Origin: Actinomycetes bacterium
Lineage (GTDB): Bacteria > Actinomycetota > Thermoleophilia > Solirubrobacterales > JACPNS01
Assembly (NCBI GenBank): GCA_023404495.1
Contig: JAEYBE010000030.1
Coordinates: forward strand, 1-24,385
DNA: 24,385 nucleotides
Direction of reading: 5' to 3'
This document shows, one piece after another, positions 1-5,342 of this stretch. Positions within the stretch are counted from its first letter, which is position 1, and every line of letters starts with the position of its first letter. The notes below the pieces were generated by a model that had not been told where the DNA came from, made no database searches, and saw only the letters and a program-made list of their open reading frames with translations. A program made the position numbers and the translations under genes.

Positions 1-1
1 C

Positions 2-175
2 CGACGCAGGGGCGCGGGTGATGGTTGGTATGTGATGAACCCGCACACCCTGACCTATTACGGCGAGCCGTTTGCGGAAAGGGCCGACGCTGAGAACGCG
101 CTGGAAATGATGCGCCTCACCGCCTCCCAGCCAGCCACACCAGTACGCGAGGACGAGGGGTTGGCGGCGGAATGA
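2..175 (+). CDS. Small hypothetical protein, C-terminal part (start outside window)
   Basis: An open frame runs from the window edge to a TGA at 173-175 and encodes at least 57 residues. The tail is readable as GDGWYVMNPHTLTYYGEP followed by FAERADAENALEMM. The TGA overlaps the ATG of the TnpB gene at 172 (ATGA), the same junction style used throughout the downstream operon, which is the main reason to believe this frame. No family is recognised. The short strand-rich stretch followed by an A-rich helix resembles, in outline only, the 134-aa protein at 2044-2448. Internal GTG (32) and ATG (35) codons could be starts, but the frame is open to the edge. Confidence 0.6.
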   Translation, partial: RRRGAGDGWYVMNPHTLTYYGEPFAERADAENALEMMRLTASQPATPVREDEGLAAE

Positions 176-1359
176 TCCTCGGCTTCAAATTCGATGCGAA
201 GCTCACTCTGGCCCAGGAAGATCGGGCCACGGAGATCAACGATGTGTGTCGCTTTGTGTGGAACCTTGCGCTTGAACAGCGCCGGGAGTACCGTCGCCGT
301 GGAGTCTGGATTGGTTTCTACGAACAGTCGGCGCAATTGACGGATCTGCGCACAGCGGAGAACTGGATTGCCGGTGTGCCGAGGGCGGCGGTCGAGGCGA
401 CCCTAAGAGAGCTTGACCGGGCCTGCCGTCGTCATGGAACCTGGCGCGTCCGTTGGAAATCGAAGCGCGACGTAAGTAGAAGTTTTCTCTGCCGCAGCCG
501 CAACTACATACGGGTAGAGCGGGTCAACAGGCGTTGGGGTCGTGTGCGCGTTGAAGGGCTGGGCTGGATCAAGTTCCGCATGACGCGCGACATTGCCGGC
601 GAGCTTCGCAACGTGCGAGTCGTCAACCGCCAAGGACGGTGGACTGTTTCGATCACCATGGAAGACGGGCTTGTTGAGGCGAAGCCGAGTGGTCCGGCGG
701 TAGGTGTCGATCGCGGTGTCGCGCAGATGGTCGCAACGTCTGACGGCTGGTTCGTCAACCGCGAGTTCGTGACACCGAAAGAAACCGAGCGACGCAAGCG
801 ACTTCAGCAGCAGCTCGCCCGTCAGTCGAAAACCTCAAATCGGCGCAAGGCGACCAGGGCCAAGCTCCAACGAATCAACCGCCGTATCGCGGATCGTCGC
901 AAGGACTTCAACGCGAGGACCGCACATCGACTGACCACCGACTACGGGCTGATTGTTGTTGAGGATCTGAACGTCGCCGGCATGACCAAACGGGGACGCG
1001 GCAAGCGCGGGCTCAACCGAGTGATCCTCGACAAAGGCTGGTCCCAATTTCTTACCAACCTTGACTACATGGCAAAGCGCTACGGCGCGGAAGTCGTGCG
1101 AGTCAACCCTGCGTACACGAGTCAAACGTGTGCTGACTGTGGGCACATTGCATCGGAGAACCGCGAGAGCCAAGCGGCATTCCGGTGCGTGTCCTGCGGT
1201 CACACGGCACACGCTGACACGAACGCAGCACTGAACATCCTCGCGGCGGGTTACGCCGTGACAGGGCGTGGAGACTTCGCTGAAGTAGGGCGGTCTGCGA
1301 AGCGCCAACCATCCGAAAGGAACCCTCGATCAGAGCGGATTTCAAAAGAGGAGGCGTGA
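172..1359 (+). CDS. tnpB: TnpB-family RuvC-like RNA-guided nuclease (IS200/IS605 OrfB type)
   Basis: 395 aa, a normal length for compact TnpB. The N-terminal half (1-170) matches the wedge/OrfB helix-turn-helix region with FVWNLALEQRREY. The split RuvC domain is complete: D180 in VGVDRGV, E264 in IVVEDLN and D349 in HADTNAALNI. The zinc ribbon lies between the last two, with C320, C323, C339 and C342. Known TnpB proteins are omega-RNA-guided DNA nucleases from IS200/IS605-type elements. Here there is no TnpA gene beside it and no visible IS ends. Instead the gene is translationally coupled on both sides: its ATG overlaps the stop of the preceding frame, and its TGA overlaps the next start by one base. 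Its last codons also supply the ribosome-binding site (AGAGGAGG) for the next gene. This looks like a cargo or exapted TnpB of the element rather than a free insertion sequence. All catalytic residues are present, so activity is plausible. Confidence 0.93.
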   Translation: MILGFKFDAKLTLAQEDRATEINDVCRFVWNLALEQRREYRRRGVWIGFYEQSAQLTDLRTAENWIAGVPRAAVEATLRELDRACRRHGTWRVRWKSKRDVSRSFLCRSRNYIRVERVNRRWGRVRVEGLGWIKFRMTRDIAGELRNVRVVNRQGRWTVSITMEDGLVEAKPSGPAVGVDRGVAQMVATSDGWFVNREFVTPKETERRKRLQQQLARQSKTSNRRKATRAKLQRINRRIADRRKDFNARTAHRLTTDYGLIVVEDLNVAGMTKRGRGKRGLNRVILDKGWSQFLTNLDYMAKRYGAEVVRVNPAYTSQTCADCGHIASENRESQAAFRCVSCGHTAHADTNAALNILAAGYAVTGRGDFAEVGRSAKRQPSERNPRSERISKEEA

Positions 1360-1553
1360 TGGACCGAGTGGTCAAAAAGCCAAACGGAGACATCGACGTT
1401 GAGCGCTCGTCGCTTGGAGTCGTGTTGCAAGCTGAGGCGGGCGGCTCCGCACGCTGTCCGATCTGCCAGCAGGTGCCGTTTCTTGGACCGCATGCCTGGG
1501 ATTGCCCGAAGCACAAGCGCTTCAAGCTCAACCTAGAAGACAGGGAGGCGTAG
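1359..1553 (+). CDS. Small zinc-finger-like protein
   Basis: 64 aa from ATG 1359. The in-frame GTG at 1356 is only one base from the AGAGGAGG ribosome-binding site (1347-1354), whereas the ATG has 4 nt, so the ATG is preferred. The start overlaps the TnpB stop (TGATG). The visible feature is CPICQQVPF followed by HAWDCPKHKRF, i.e. two CP pairs with an added histidine (C-x2-C, then C-P-x-H), which could bind one zinc ion. No family is recognised. Position directly behind TnpB makes a partner or regulator role possible, but that is only inference. It ends in REA-stop, with the next gene's ribosome-binding site inside those codons. Confidence 0.75.
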   Translation: MDRVVKKPNGDIDVERSSLGVVLQAEAGGSARCPICQQVPFLGPHAWDCPKHKRFKLNLEDREA

Positions 1554-1556
1554 ACG

Positions 1557-1823
1557 ATGGCACTGATGTTTCTGATCGTGCCCGAAGGTGATCCGAGCGA
1601 CGCGCGTCCTCTGATTCTGGAAGCCAATAACCCAGCGGAGGCAGTCGAATTGTCACTTGACCCGCTCATCTGGGGATTCTCCCCGAACCAAGCGCCGTTT
1701 GCCGTTCATGAGGTTGTGTTGACGACTCGGTTCGCGGTTGTCGAAGATCGCGGCGATCTGAAATGCCTGATCCTGAGCGTCGATGATCCGCCGATCGATA
1801 CCCGAGGGAACAGGGAGGCATAG
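1557..1823 (+). CDS. Small hypothetical protein of the element operon
   Basis: 88 aa, starting 3 nt after the previous stop. A GGGAGG ribosome-binding site lies at the end of the upstream gene. The sequence begins MALMFLIVPEGDPSDARP and continues with a helical segment (ANNPAEAVELSLDPL) and alternating hydrophobic strands (VHEVVLTTRFAVVED). It has no transmembrane segment, signal peptide or cysteine pair. The fold looks like a small alpha/beta protein of the kind common among actinophage accessory genes. No function can be assigned. It ends in NREA-stop, again with a GGGAGG sequence placed to start the following gene, whose ATG immediately follows the TAG. Confidence 0.72.
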   Translation: MALMFLIVPEGDPSDARPLILEANNPAEAVELSLDPLIWGFSPNQAPFAVHEVVLTTRFAVVEDRGDLKCLILSVDDPPIDTRGNREA

Positions 1824-2051
1824 ATGAGCGTGTCAGCGAACCGAAAAGTTGAATCGACGGCGGTGTGTTGGGGCTGCGATGTTCGCGATCCCGATGCGTT
1901 CAGTCAAAGCACGACGGAGGGCCGAAGCTACGACGCGGTTCGCATGGCCGCGCAGCGTCATGCCGCCAAGACCGGACACAAGGTCACGCTTCACACCGAA
2001 TCCGTGACGACCTACGGCTCCGCCAACCCCACCGAGGCCAACCATGACTGA
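1824..2051 (+). CDS. Small CxxC protein of the element operon
   Basis: 75 aa. The ATG directly abuts the upstream TAG, and the GGGAGG inside the upstream gene's last codons is the ribosome-binding site. A single cysteine pair is present (VCWGCDVRD), followed by a segment with a helix and two histidines (MAAQRHAAKTGHKV). CxxC with two downstream histidines spaced HxxxxxxH suggests a one-zinc finger, similar in layout to small phage-encoded zinc-finger proteins. Function is not recognised. Its end overlaps the next start by 8 nt, indicating translational coupling. Confidence 0.72.
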   Translation: MSVSANRKVESTAVCWGCDVRDPDAFSQSTTEGRSYDAVRMAAQRHAAKTGHKVTLHTESVTTYGSANPTEANHD

Positions 2052-2448
2052 ACGCATCGAGGGAGAGCGCTACGGCGTGTTCACAAGGGATGGCTGGGCT
2101 GGCTGGGCAATTGTGGACAACGTGAACGGTTGTGTGATGGTCCCCGAGTTCCCCGGACCCGCACTCTACGGCGCGAAGACCGCCGCCCAGATCGTCGCCG
2201 ACGCGATGAATCTTCGTGAAACGACCCGCCGCCACCACTTCATCCAGCAAGGCGAAGAGAAGGCACGACGGGAGATTGACGAGTTGGCGAAGAAGCTCGG
2301 CACGCTTGACGCGAACTGCGACTTGAACTCAAATCCGGTGTGGGAAATCCATCGACCCGCGTCGTATACCGATGACCGACTCGCAGGCTCCGGCAACACA
2401 TTCACCGAAGCCCTCCGCGCAGCGGCTAGTGAAGGGGGCGAGTCATGA
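2044..2448 (+). CDS. Hypothetical phage-like protein
   Basis: 134 aa, starting inside the previous gene (8-nt overlap). The N-terminal half has GVFTRDGWAGWAIVDN followed by VMVPEFPG and an alanine-rich helix (AAQIVADAMN), a short strand-plus-helix layout seen in many small phage proteins. A charged helical middle follows (residues about 60-85), then a less ordered tail. There are no catalytic motifs, membrane segments or cysteine pairs. It has no recognised family. The stop overlaps the next gene by 4 nt (ATGA). Confidence 0.7.
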   Translation: MTERIEGERYGVFTRDGWAGWAIVDNVNGCVMVPEFPGPALYGAKTAAQIVADAMNLRETTRRHHFIQQGEEKARREIDELAKKLGTLDANCDLNSNPVWEIHRPASYTDDRLAGSGNTFTEALRAAASEGGES

Positions 2449-2627
2449 ACCGCCGGAACGCAACCCACCCCGGTTCGAGCTCGCCGGCGCCGTCCCACGC
2501 GATCATCGACCTCAAGCAGAAGGACAAGGACGACCCGCCGTGCAAGTGCAGCCACGGGATGAGCGAGCACCACCACGACAACGGGCCGTGCAAGCGACCG
2601 GGCTGCGGTTGTCAGGAGTACCGATGA
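2445..2627 (+). CDS. Cysteine/histidine-rich microprotein
   Basis: 60 aa, coupled to the upstream gene by an ATGA overlap. The first 25 residues are low-complexity (Ser/Pro). A DLKQKDKDDPP linker leads into a compact metal-binding tail, CKCSHGMSEHHHDNGPCK and then PGCGC, with five cysteines and four histidines in about 27 residues. This Cys/His spacing (CxC, HxxxxxHHH, CxxxxCxC) is consistent with one or two zinc sites. Small proteins with a CxCSH...H...GxCxxxxCxC tail are frequently seen in actinophage genomes, but no role is established from sequence. Its stop overlaps the next ATG (ATGA). Confidence 0.75.
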   Translation: MNRRNATHPGSSSPAPSHAIIDLKQKDKDDPPCKCSHGMSEHHHDNGPCKRPGCGCQEYR

Positions 2628-2923
2628 GCGGTATCGATGATCAGATTCGCGGCATCGTGCGTGATGAGCTCTCCGGGGAGTTCGGAGAGGACTACGCAAT
2701 GGCGGGGTGCGAGGCATGTCGGATGGTCTGGGACGGTCCGGAGACACGGGTACGAGCGCTCATGGTCCGCCACTCCAACGTCACTCGCCACACGACGCGG
2801 ATCTACACCGTGGGCCCGTTCGACGCGGACACGAAGCAGGCAGTTGAAACCAAAGCGGAAGACACCTATCGGTGGTTCTTCGGCTGGGAATCCGAACCCG
2901 CGCAGGAATCGAGTGTTAAATGA
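2624..2923 (+). CDS. Small CxxC protein with downstream histidines
   Basis: 99 aa from ATG 2624, which overlaps the previous stop by 4 nt. A longer frame exists upstream but would run antiparallel in logic to the coupled operon, so it is rejected as the start. Residues near 30 carry a cysteine pair (AGCEACRMVWDG) and two histidines about 20 residues later (VRHSNVTRHTTRIY), a CxxC-H-H arrangement that could hold zinc. The rest is charged and helical. No family is recognised. It ends in an ATGA overlap with the tyrosine recombinase gene, so the two are probably co-translated. Confidence 0.72.
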   Translation: MSGIDDQIRGIVRDELSGEFGEDYAMAGCEACRMVWDGPETRVRALMVRHSNVTRHTTRIYTVGPFDADTKQAVETKAEDTYRWFFGWESEPAQESSVK

Positions 2924-3879
2924 GCGCCGGCACAATCATCACCCGCAACGGCCGGCACAGCGCCAAGCTCACGATCGCCGGCACGCAACTCTGGCTCGGC
3001 ACTTTCGCGGAGCATGACCACGCCCAGGCGTCGATCGACCGCACGATCCTCTCGCCGCACCCGACCATGACCTTCATCGAGCTCGCGGCTTCATGGTGCA
3101 AACGGCCCGAAGCCAAGGACGACACCCATGAGCACAACGAGGACATGGTGGGACCGTTCCTGCGGCGCCACGGGAATCGGCCGGCGGCATCGTTCATCCG
3201 TCTCGAAGCCGTCGAGTGGACACAGGACAACTTCGCTCAGGCCCGGTACCTCAAAGCGCTCTGTCAGTACGGAGTCGAGATCGGCGTCCTGCCTGACAAC
3301 CCTTTCGACGGTCTCAAGGTCACGGCCAAGAAGAAGCCCAAGCTCCCTCCATCCGAAGAGCAGATCAAGCGGGCCAAGAGAGCCGCCCAGAGCGTCTACG
3401 CGGACCACAGGGCGCAGTTGGTGTGCGATCTGATCGAGACTGCGCAAGGAACGGGACTGCGGCTTACAGAGCTTGCCGAGCTAGAGCCTGAATCAGTCCG
3501 CCGAGTTGAGGACCGGATGCGACTGCTGATTATCGGCAAAGGCGATAAGGATCGCGTCGTTCCGGTCCCGCGCTCGGTCCAGTCGATTATCGACCGGCGC
3601 ATGGATGGCAAGTTCTTGTTCGAGCACAACGGCAAGCTCGATCGCAAGAAGCTCCACCGGTTGATGAAGCCGGTTCGAGAGAAGGCCGGTCTGCCGGAGA
3701 TGAACTGGCACCTGTTGCGTCACAAGTTCGCCACGGACATGGTGAACCGCGGCGTTGCAGACCGGGATGTTGCCGTGGCTCTCTGGGGTCACCATGACAC
3801 CCGTCTACTCAGCGACGTGTATTCACACCCGGACAAGGAGCTCGCGCTTCAGCGGGTTGAGGCGGCGCTCGATGCCTGA
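2920..3879 (+). CDS. Tyrosine recombinase / phage-type integrase
   Basis: 319 aa. An N-terminal arm-binding-like segment (residues about 5-45, NGRHSAKLTIAGTQLWLGTF) is followed by a core-binding domain (about 50-135). The catalytic domain has R181 (TGLRLTELAEL), K207 (GKGDKDRVVPV), H264 and R267 (HLLRHKFAT), H291 (LWGHHD) and nucleophile Y301 (DVYSHPD). All expected residues are present, so the enzyme should be able to cut and rejoin DNA through a 3'-phosphotyrosine. It is buried in the middle of the operon, coupled upstream (ATGA) and overlapping the next gene by 8 nt, rather than at an element end. It may be an older integrase, a resolvase, or belong to a nested element; the serine recombinase at 5343-6728 is better placed to be the integrase of this insertion. 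Confidence 0.93.
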   Translation: MSAGTIITRNGRHSAKLTIAGTQLWLGTFAEHDHAQASIDRTILSPHPTMTFIELAASWCKRPEAKDDTHEHNEDMVGPFLRRHGNRPAASFIRLEAVEWTQDNFAQARYLKALCQYGVEIGVLPDNPFDGLKVTAKKKPKLPPSEEQIKRAKRAAQSVYADHRAQLVCDLIETAQGTGLRLTELAELEPESVRRVEDRMRLLIIGKGDKDRVVPVPRSVQSIIDRRMDGKFLFEHNGKLDRKKLHRLMKPVREKAGLPEMNWHLLRHKFATDMVNRGVADRDVAVALWGHHDTRLLSDVYSHPDKELALQRVEAALDA

Positions 3880-4066
3880 GGTCGGGGATATCGCCAAGAA
3901 CGCAGTTGGCTTCGCGTTCACCGTCACGGCGGTCACAGACGACACGGTTGAGCTCCGGATCATCGGAGACTTCGCTATGAGCGCCAAGCGGCAGCGGGAG
4001 GTCACTAAGGACGAATTCGAGAAACGGTTCTACGTGATCGGAACGAAGGAGCCGCGCGATGTGTGA
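3872..4066 (+). CDS. Small hypothetical protein
   Basis: 64 aa from ATG 3872, which overlaps the recombinase stop by 8 nt. It reads MPEVGDIAKNAVGFAFTVTAV and continues with strands and a charged helix (SAKRQREVTKDEFEKRF). There are no cysteines or membrane segments. The strand-rich start and helix end fit a small beta-barrel or DNA-binding fold, but nothing specific is recognised. Its position directly after the recombinase is where excisionase-like proteins can lie, but no helix-turn-helix or winged-helix signature is visible, so that role is not claimed. It overlaps the next microprotein start by 8 nt. Confidence 0.68.
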   Translation: MPEVGDIAKNAVGFAFTVTAVTDDTVELRIIGDFAMSAKRQREVTKDEFEKRFYVIGTKEPRDV

Positions 4067-4166
4067 GTGTGACGCGAAGCTCTGTTACGAGGGCGACGGC
4101 GTAGCGACTTGTTACGACTGCGGCGAGGCGTATGCCGTGGAGGATCCAGATGTTCTCGATTCCTGA
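4059..4166 (+). CDS. 35-aa cysteine-rich microprotein
   Basis: Reads MCECDAKLCYEGDGVATCYD and continues with CGEAYAVEDP to a TGA at 4164-4166. Five cysteines in the first 21 residues (CxC, then C, then CxxC) form a zinc-ribbon-like pattern. It overlaps the upstream gene by 8 nt and the following RuvC-like gene by 17 nt, and its last codons contain the GGAGG that positions the 4150 start. Supporting evidence is the overlap pattern and the dense Cys pairs shared with other small proteins of this operon. At 35 aa it could be a chance frame, so confidence is moderate. Confidence 0.55.
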   Translation: MCECDAKLCYEGDGVATCYDCGEAYAVEDPDVLDS

Positions 4167-4689
4167 CGAGCAGCGGGTCGCCCACTGGGGCGTGGACATC
4201 GGATACCGGCGCGTCTCCGTTGCAGCGCTTGTTCCCGGCCGGTTCAAGGTGCGATCCGCCGAAGTGGAAGAAGGGCTCCCGATGGTCCAGACCTTGCGCG
4301 AGTTGCATGAGGCGACGTTCGAGATCGCACGCGAGCTCCAAAGCTACGGGCAGGCACGATCCATCGTTGTCGAGCAGCCTGGAGGCAAGTTCGTGGAGCC
4401 GCGGCTTTGGTACGCCTGCGCCGTGATCTGCCTGGCGCTTGATGACTTCGGCTACGTAGACACGCTACCGCCGGCGTCGTGGAAGAAGCAAGCGATCGGT
4501 AACGGTCATGCGAAGAAGGCCGACATCATGGCGTGGGCGAGAGGTCTTGGCTACACCGGCACCGGCAAGGCCGCGCAGGATGAAGCCGACGCTCTGGGGA
4601 TCGCACGCGCCGCAGAGATCGAGACGAAGGTGATGGACGAGACCCCGATTCCAGCTGACCCCGAGACGCTGGCGACTCTTCCGTTCTGA
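4150..4689 (+). CDS. RuvC-like Holliday junction resolvase (phage type)
   Basis: 179 aa from ATG 4150, chosen because GGAGGA at 4139-4144 sits 5 nt upstream; an in-frame ATG at 4132 would add six residues and has a weaker site. RNase H-fold features are VDIGYRRVSV with the first acidic residue D16, IVVEQPGG with E75, and AAQDEADALGIARAA with D144 and D147 in the terminal helix. This matches RuvC-family crossover-junction endonucleases, which resolve four-way DNA junctions during recombination and replication. Length is close to bacterial RuvC (about 170 aa). No ruvA/ruvB neighbours exist, and the setting between element genes points to a phage-type enzyme. The stop overlaps the next ATG (TGATG). 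Confidence 0.8.
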   Translation: MFSIPDEQRVAHWGVDIGYRRVSVAALVPGRFKVRSAEVEEGLPMVQTLRELHEATFEIARELQSYGQARSIVVEQPGGKFVEPRLWYACAVICLALDDFGYVDTLPPASWKKQAIGNGHAKKADIMAWARGLGYTGTGKAAQDEADALGIARAAEIETKVMDETPIPADPETLATLPF

Positions 4690-4916
4690 TGAGCGTGAAC
4701 TGCGCCCTGATCGGCGGACCGCTCGACGGAACAATCGTCGCGCGGCCGGATGCTGCTCCGGTGCTTCGCTTCCCGTGGGCGCGCGGTCTCCGAGAAGACC
4801 TGAACGTGCTTCGGCCCGATCCGGTGGGCGAGTACCGGTACATCAGGCGGTCAGAGATCGTCGGCCTCGCGGCGTACTACGACTTCGATCCGGCAAGCGC
4901 GCCTCTCCCGGGTTAG
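4689..4916 (+). CDS. Small phage-like protein with GGPLDG motif
   Basis: 75 aa, coupled to the RuvC-like gene by a one-base TGATG overlap. The N-terminus, CALIGGPLDGTIVARPD, is the L-x-GGPxDG-x-x-V pattern seen in many small uncharacterised actinophage proteins, followed by EYRYIRRSEIVGLAAYYDFD. It looks like a compact beta-rich protein. No enzymatic role is known. The stop is followed by only 9 bases before the next gene; the stop codon itself lies inside a TAGACT sequence that resembles a -10 element for that gene. Confidence 0.72.
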   Translation: MSVNCALIGGPLDGTIVARPDAAPVLRFPWARGLREDLNVLRPDPVGEYRYIRRSEIVGLAAYYDFDPASAPLPG

Positions 4917-4919
4917 ACT
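4914..4919 (+). promoter_or_regulatory. Possible -10 element for leaderless start at 4926
   Basis: TAGACT, 6 nt before the ATG at 4926, with no Shine-Dalgarno sequence between. The geometry matches other leaderless-type starts in this window. No clear -35 is visible. Confidence 0.4.
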
Positions 4920-4925
4920 GACGGC

Positions 4926-5174
4926 ATGGCTGTTCCTGAACATCCGTACAAGCCGATCGTCGTCCCAGCCGAGTTCGTGGCCCGCGAGGAAATCGAGCGG
5001 CGCTACGGGCCAGTGTTCCGTCAGTGGAAAGCGTGGGGCGGCGTGCACGTCTACGTGAGGCCGCCGCTCCCCGACGAGTTCCAAATGATGCTCGACACCG
5101 TGCTGTACGGGTTCTCTGTGCGCGGCACGCAGGGCCAACGGGTCAACCCTCGCGCGATCAAATTCGTAAACTGA
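4926..5174 (+). CDS. Small hypothetical protein, last gene of the element operon
   Basis: 82 aa, MAVPEHPYKPIVVPAEFVAR and onward with a charged helix (REEIERRYGPVFRQW), then strands (VHVYVRPPLPDEFQMM). There are no cysteines and no membrane segment. It is separated from the upstream gene by 9 nt and lacks a ribosome-binding site; TAGACT lies 6 nt before the ATG. No family is recognised. A tRNA-like sequence begins 8 nt after its stop. Confidence 0.68.
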   Translation: MAVPEHPYKPIVVPAEFVAREEIERRYGPVFRQWKAWGGVHVYVRPPLPDEFQMMLDTVLYGFSVRGTQGQRVNPRAIKFVN

Positions 5175-5181
5175 CCCACTT

Positions 5182-5249
5182 CGGGGTGTAGCTCAATTGG
5201 TAGAGCATCGGGTCGCGCCCGAGATCAGGTTCGAGTCCTGCAACCCCGA
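5182..5249 (+). tRNA. Shortened tRNA-like sequence, anticodon uncertain
   Basis: The D arm is canonical (TAGCTCAATTGGTAGAGC), the T loop is TTCGAGT closed by CAGG/CCTG, and the acceptor strands CGGGGTG and AACCCCG pair at six of seven positions. The stretch between them is about 5 nt short: the anticodon region reads either as a 5-bp stem with a 5-nt loop, or as a 4-bp stem with a 7-nt loop GTCGCGC (anticodon CGC, alanine, if real), leaving almost no variable loop. No CCA is encoded. It may be a decayed phage-type tRNA or a tRNA remnant at the end of the operon rather than a functional tRNA. Confidence 0.6.
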
Positions 5250-5267
5250 CTTCTTCCCCAGACGCAC

Positions 5268-5291
5268 AAAAGCCCCAGCTGACGCCAGGGC
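5268..5291 (-). terminator. Rho-independent terminator of the serine recombinase gene
   Basis: Read on the minus strand: GCCCTGGC, loop GTCA, GCTGGGGC, then TTTT. The stem has 8 pairs including two G-T wobbles. It lies about 50 bp after the recombinase stop. Confidence 0.7.
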
Positions 5292-5342
5292 CTCCGTGCA
5301 CCTTGAGCTTTTTGTAGCCGCTCGCCAGAGAGTCTAGAGGCT

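Noticed and set aside
2372..2623. N-terminal extension of the frame that ends at 2923
   Set aside because: The extension overlaps two other coupled genes completely; the ATG at 2624 overlaps the previous stop in the same way as its neighbours.
3872..4066. Excisionase for the 64-aa protein after the tyrosine recombinase
   Set aside because: Position alone is suggestive; no helix-turn-helix or winged-helix motif is visible.
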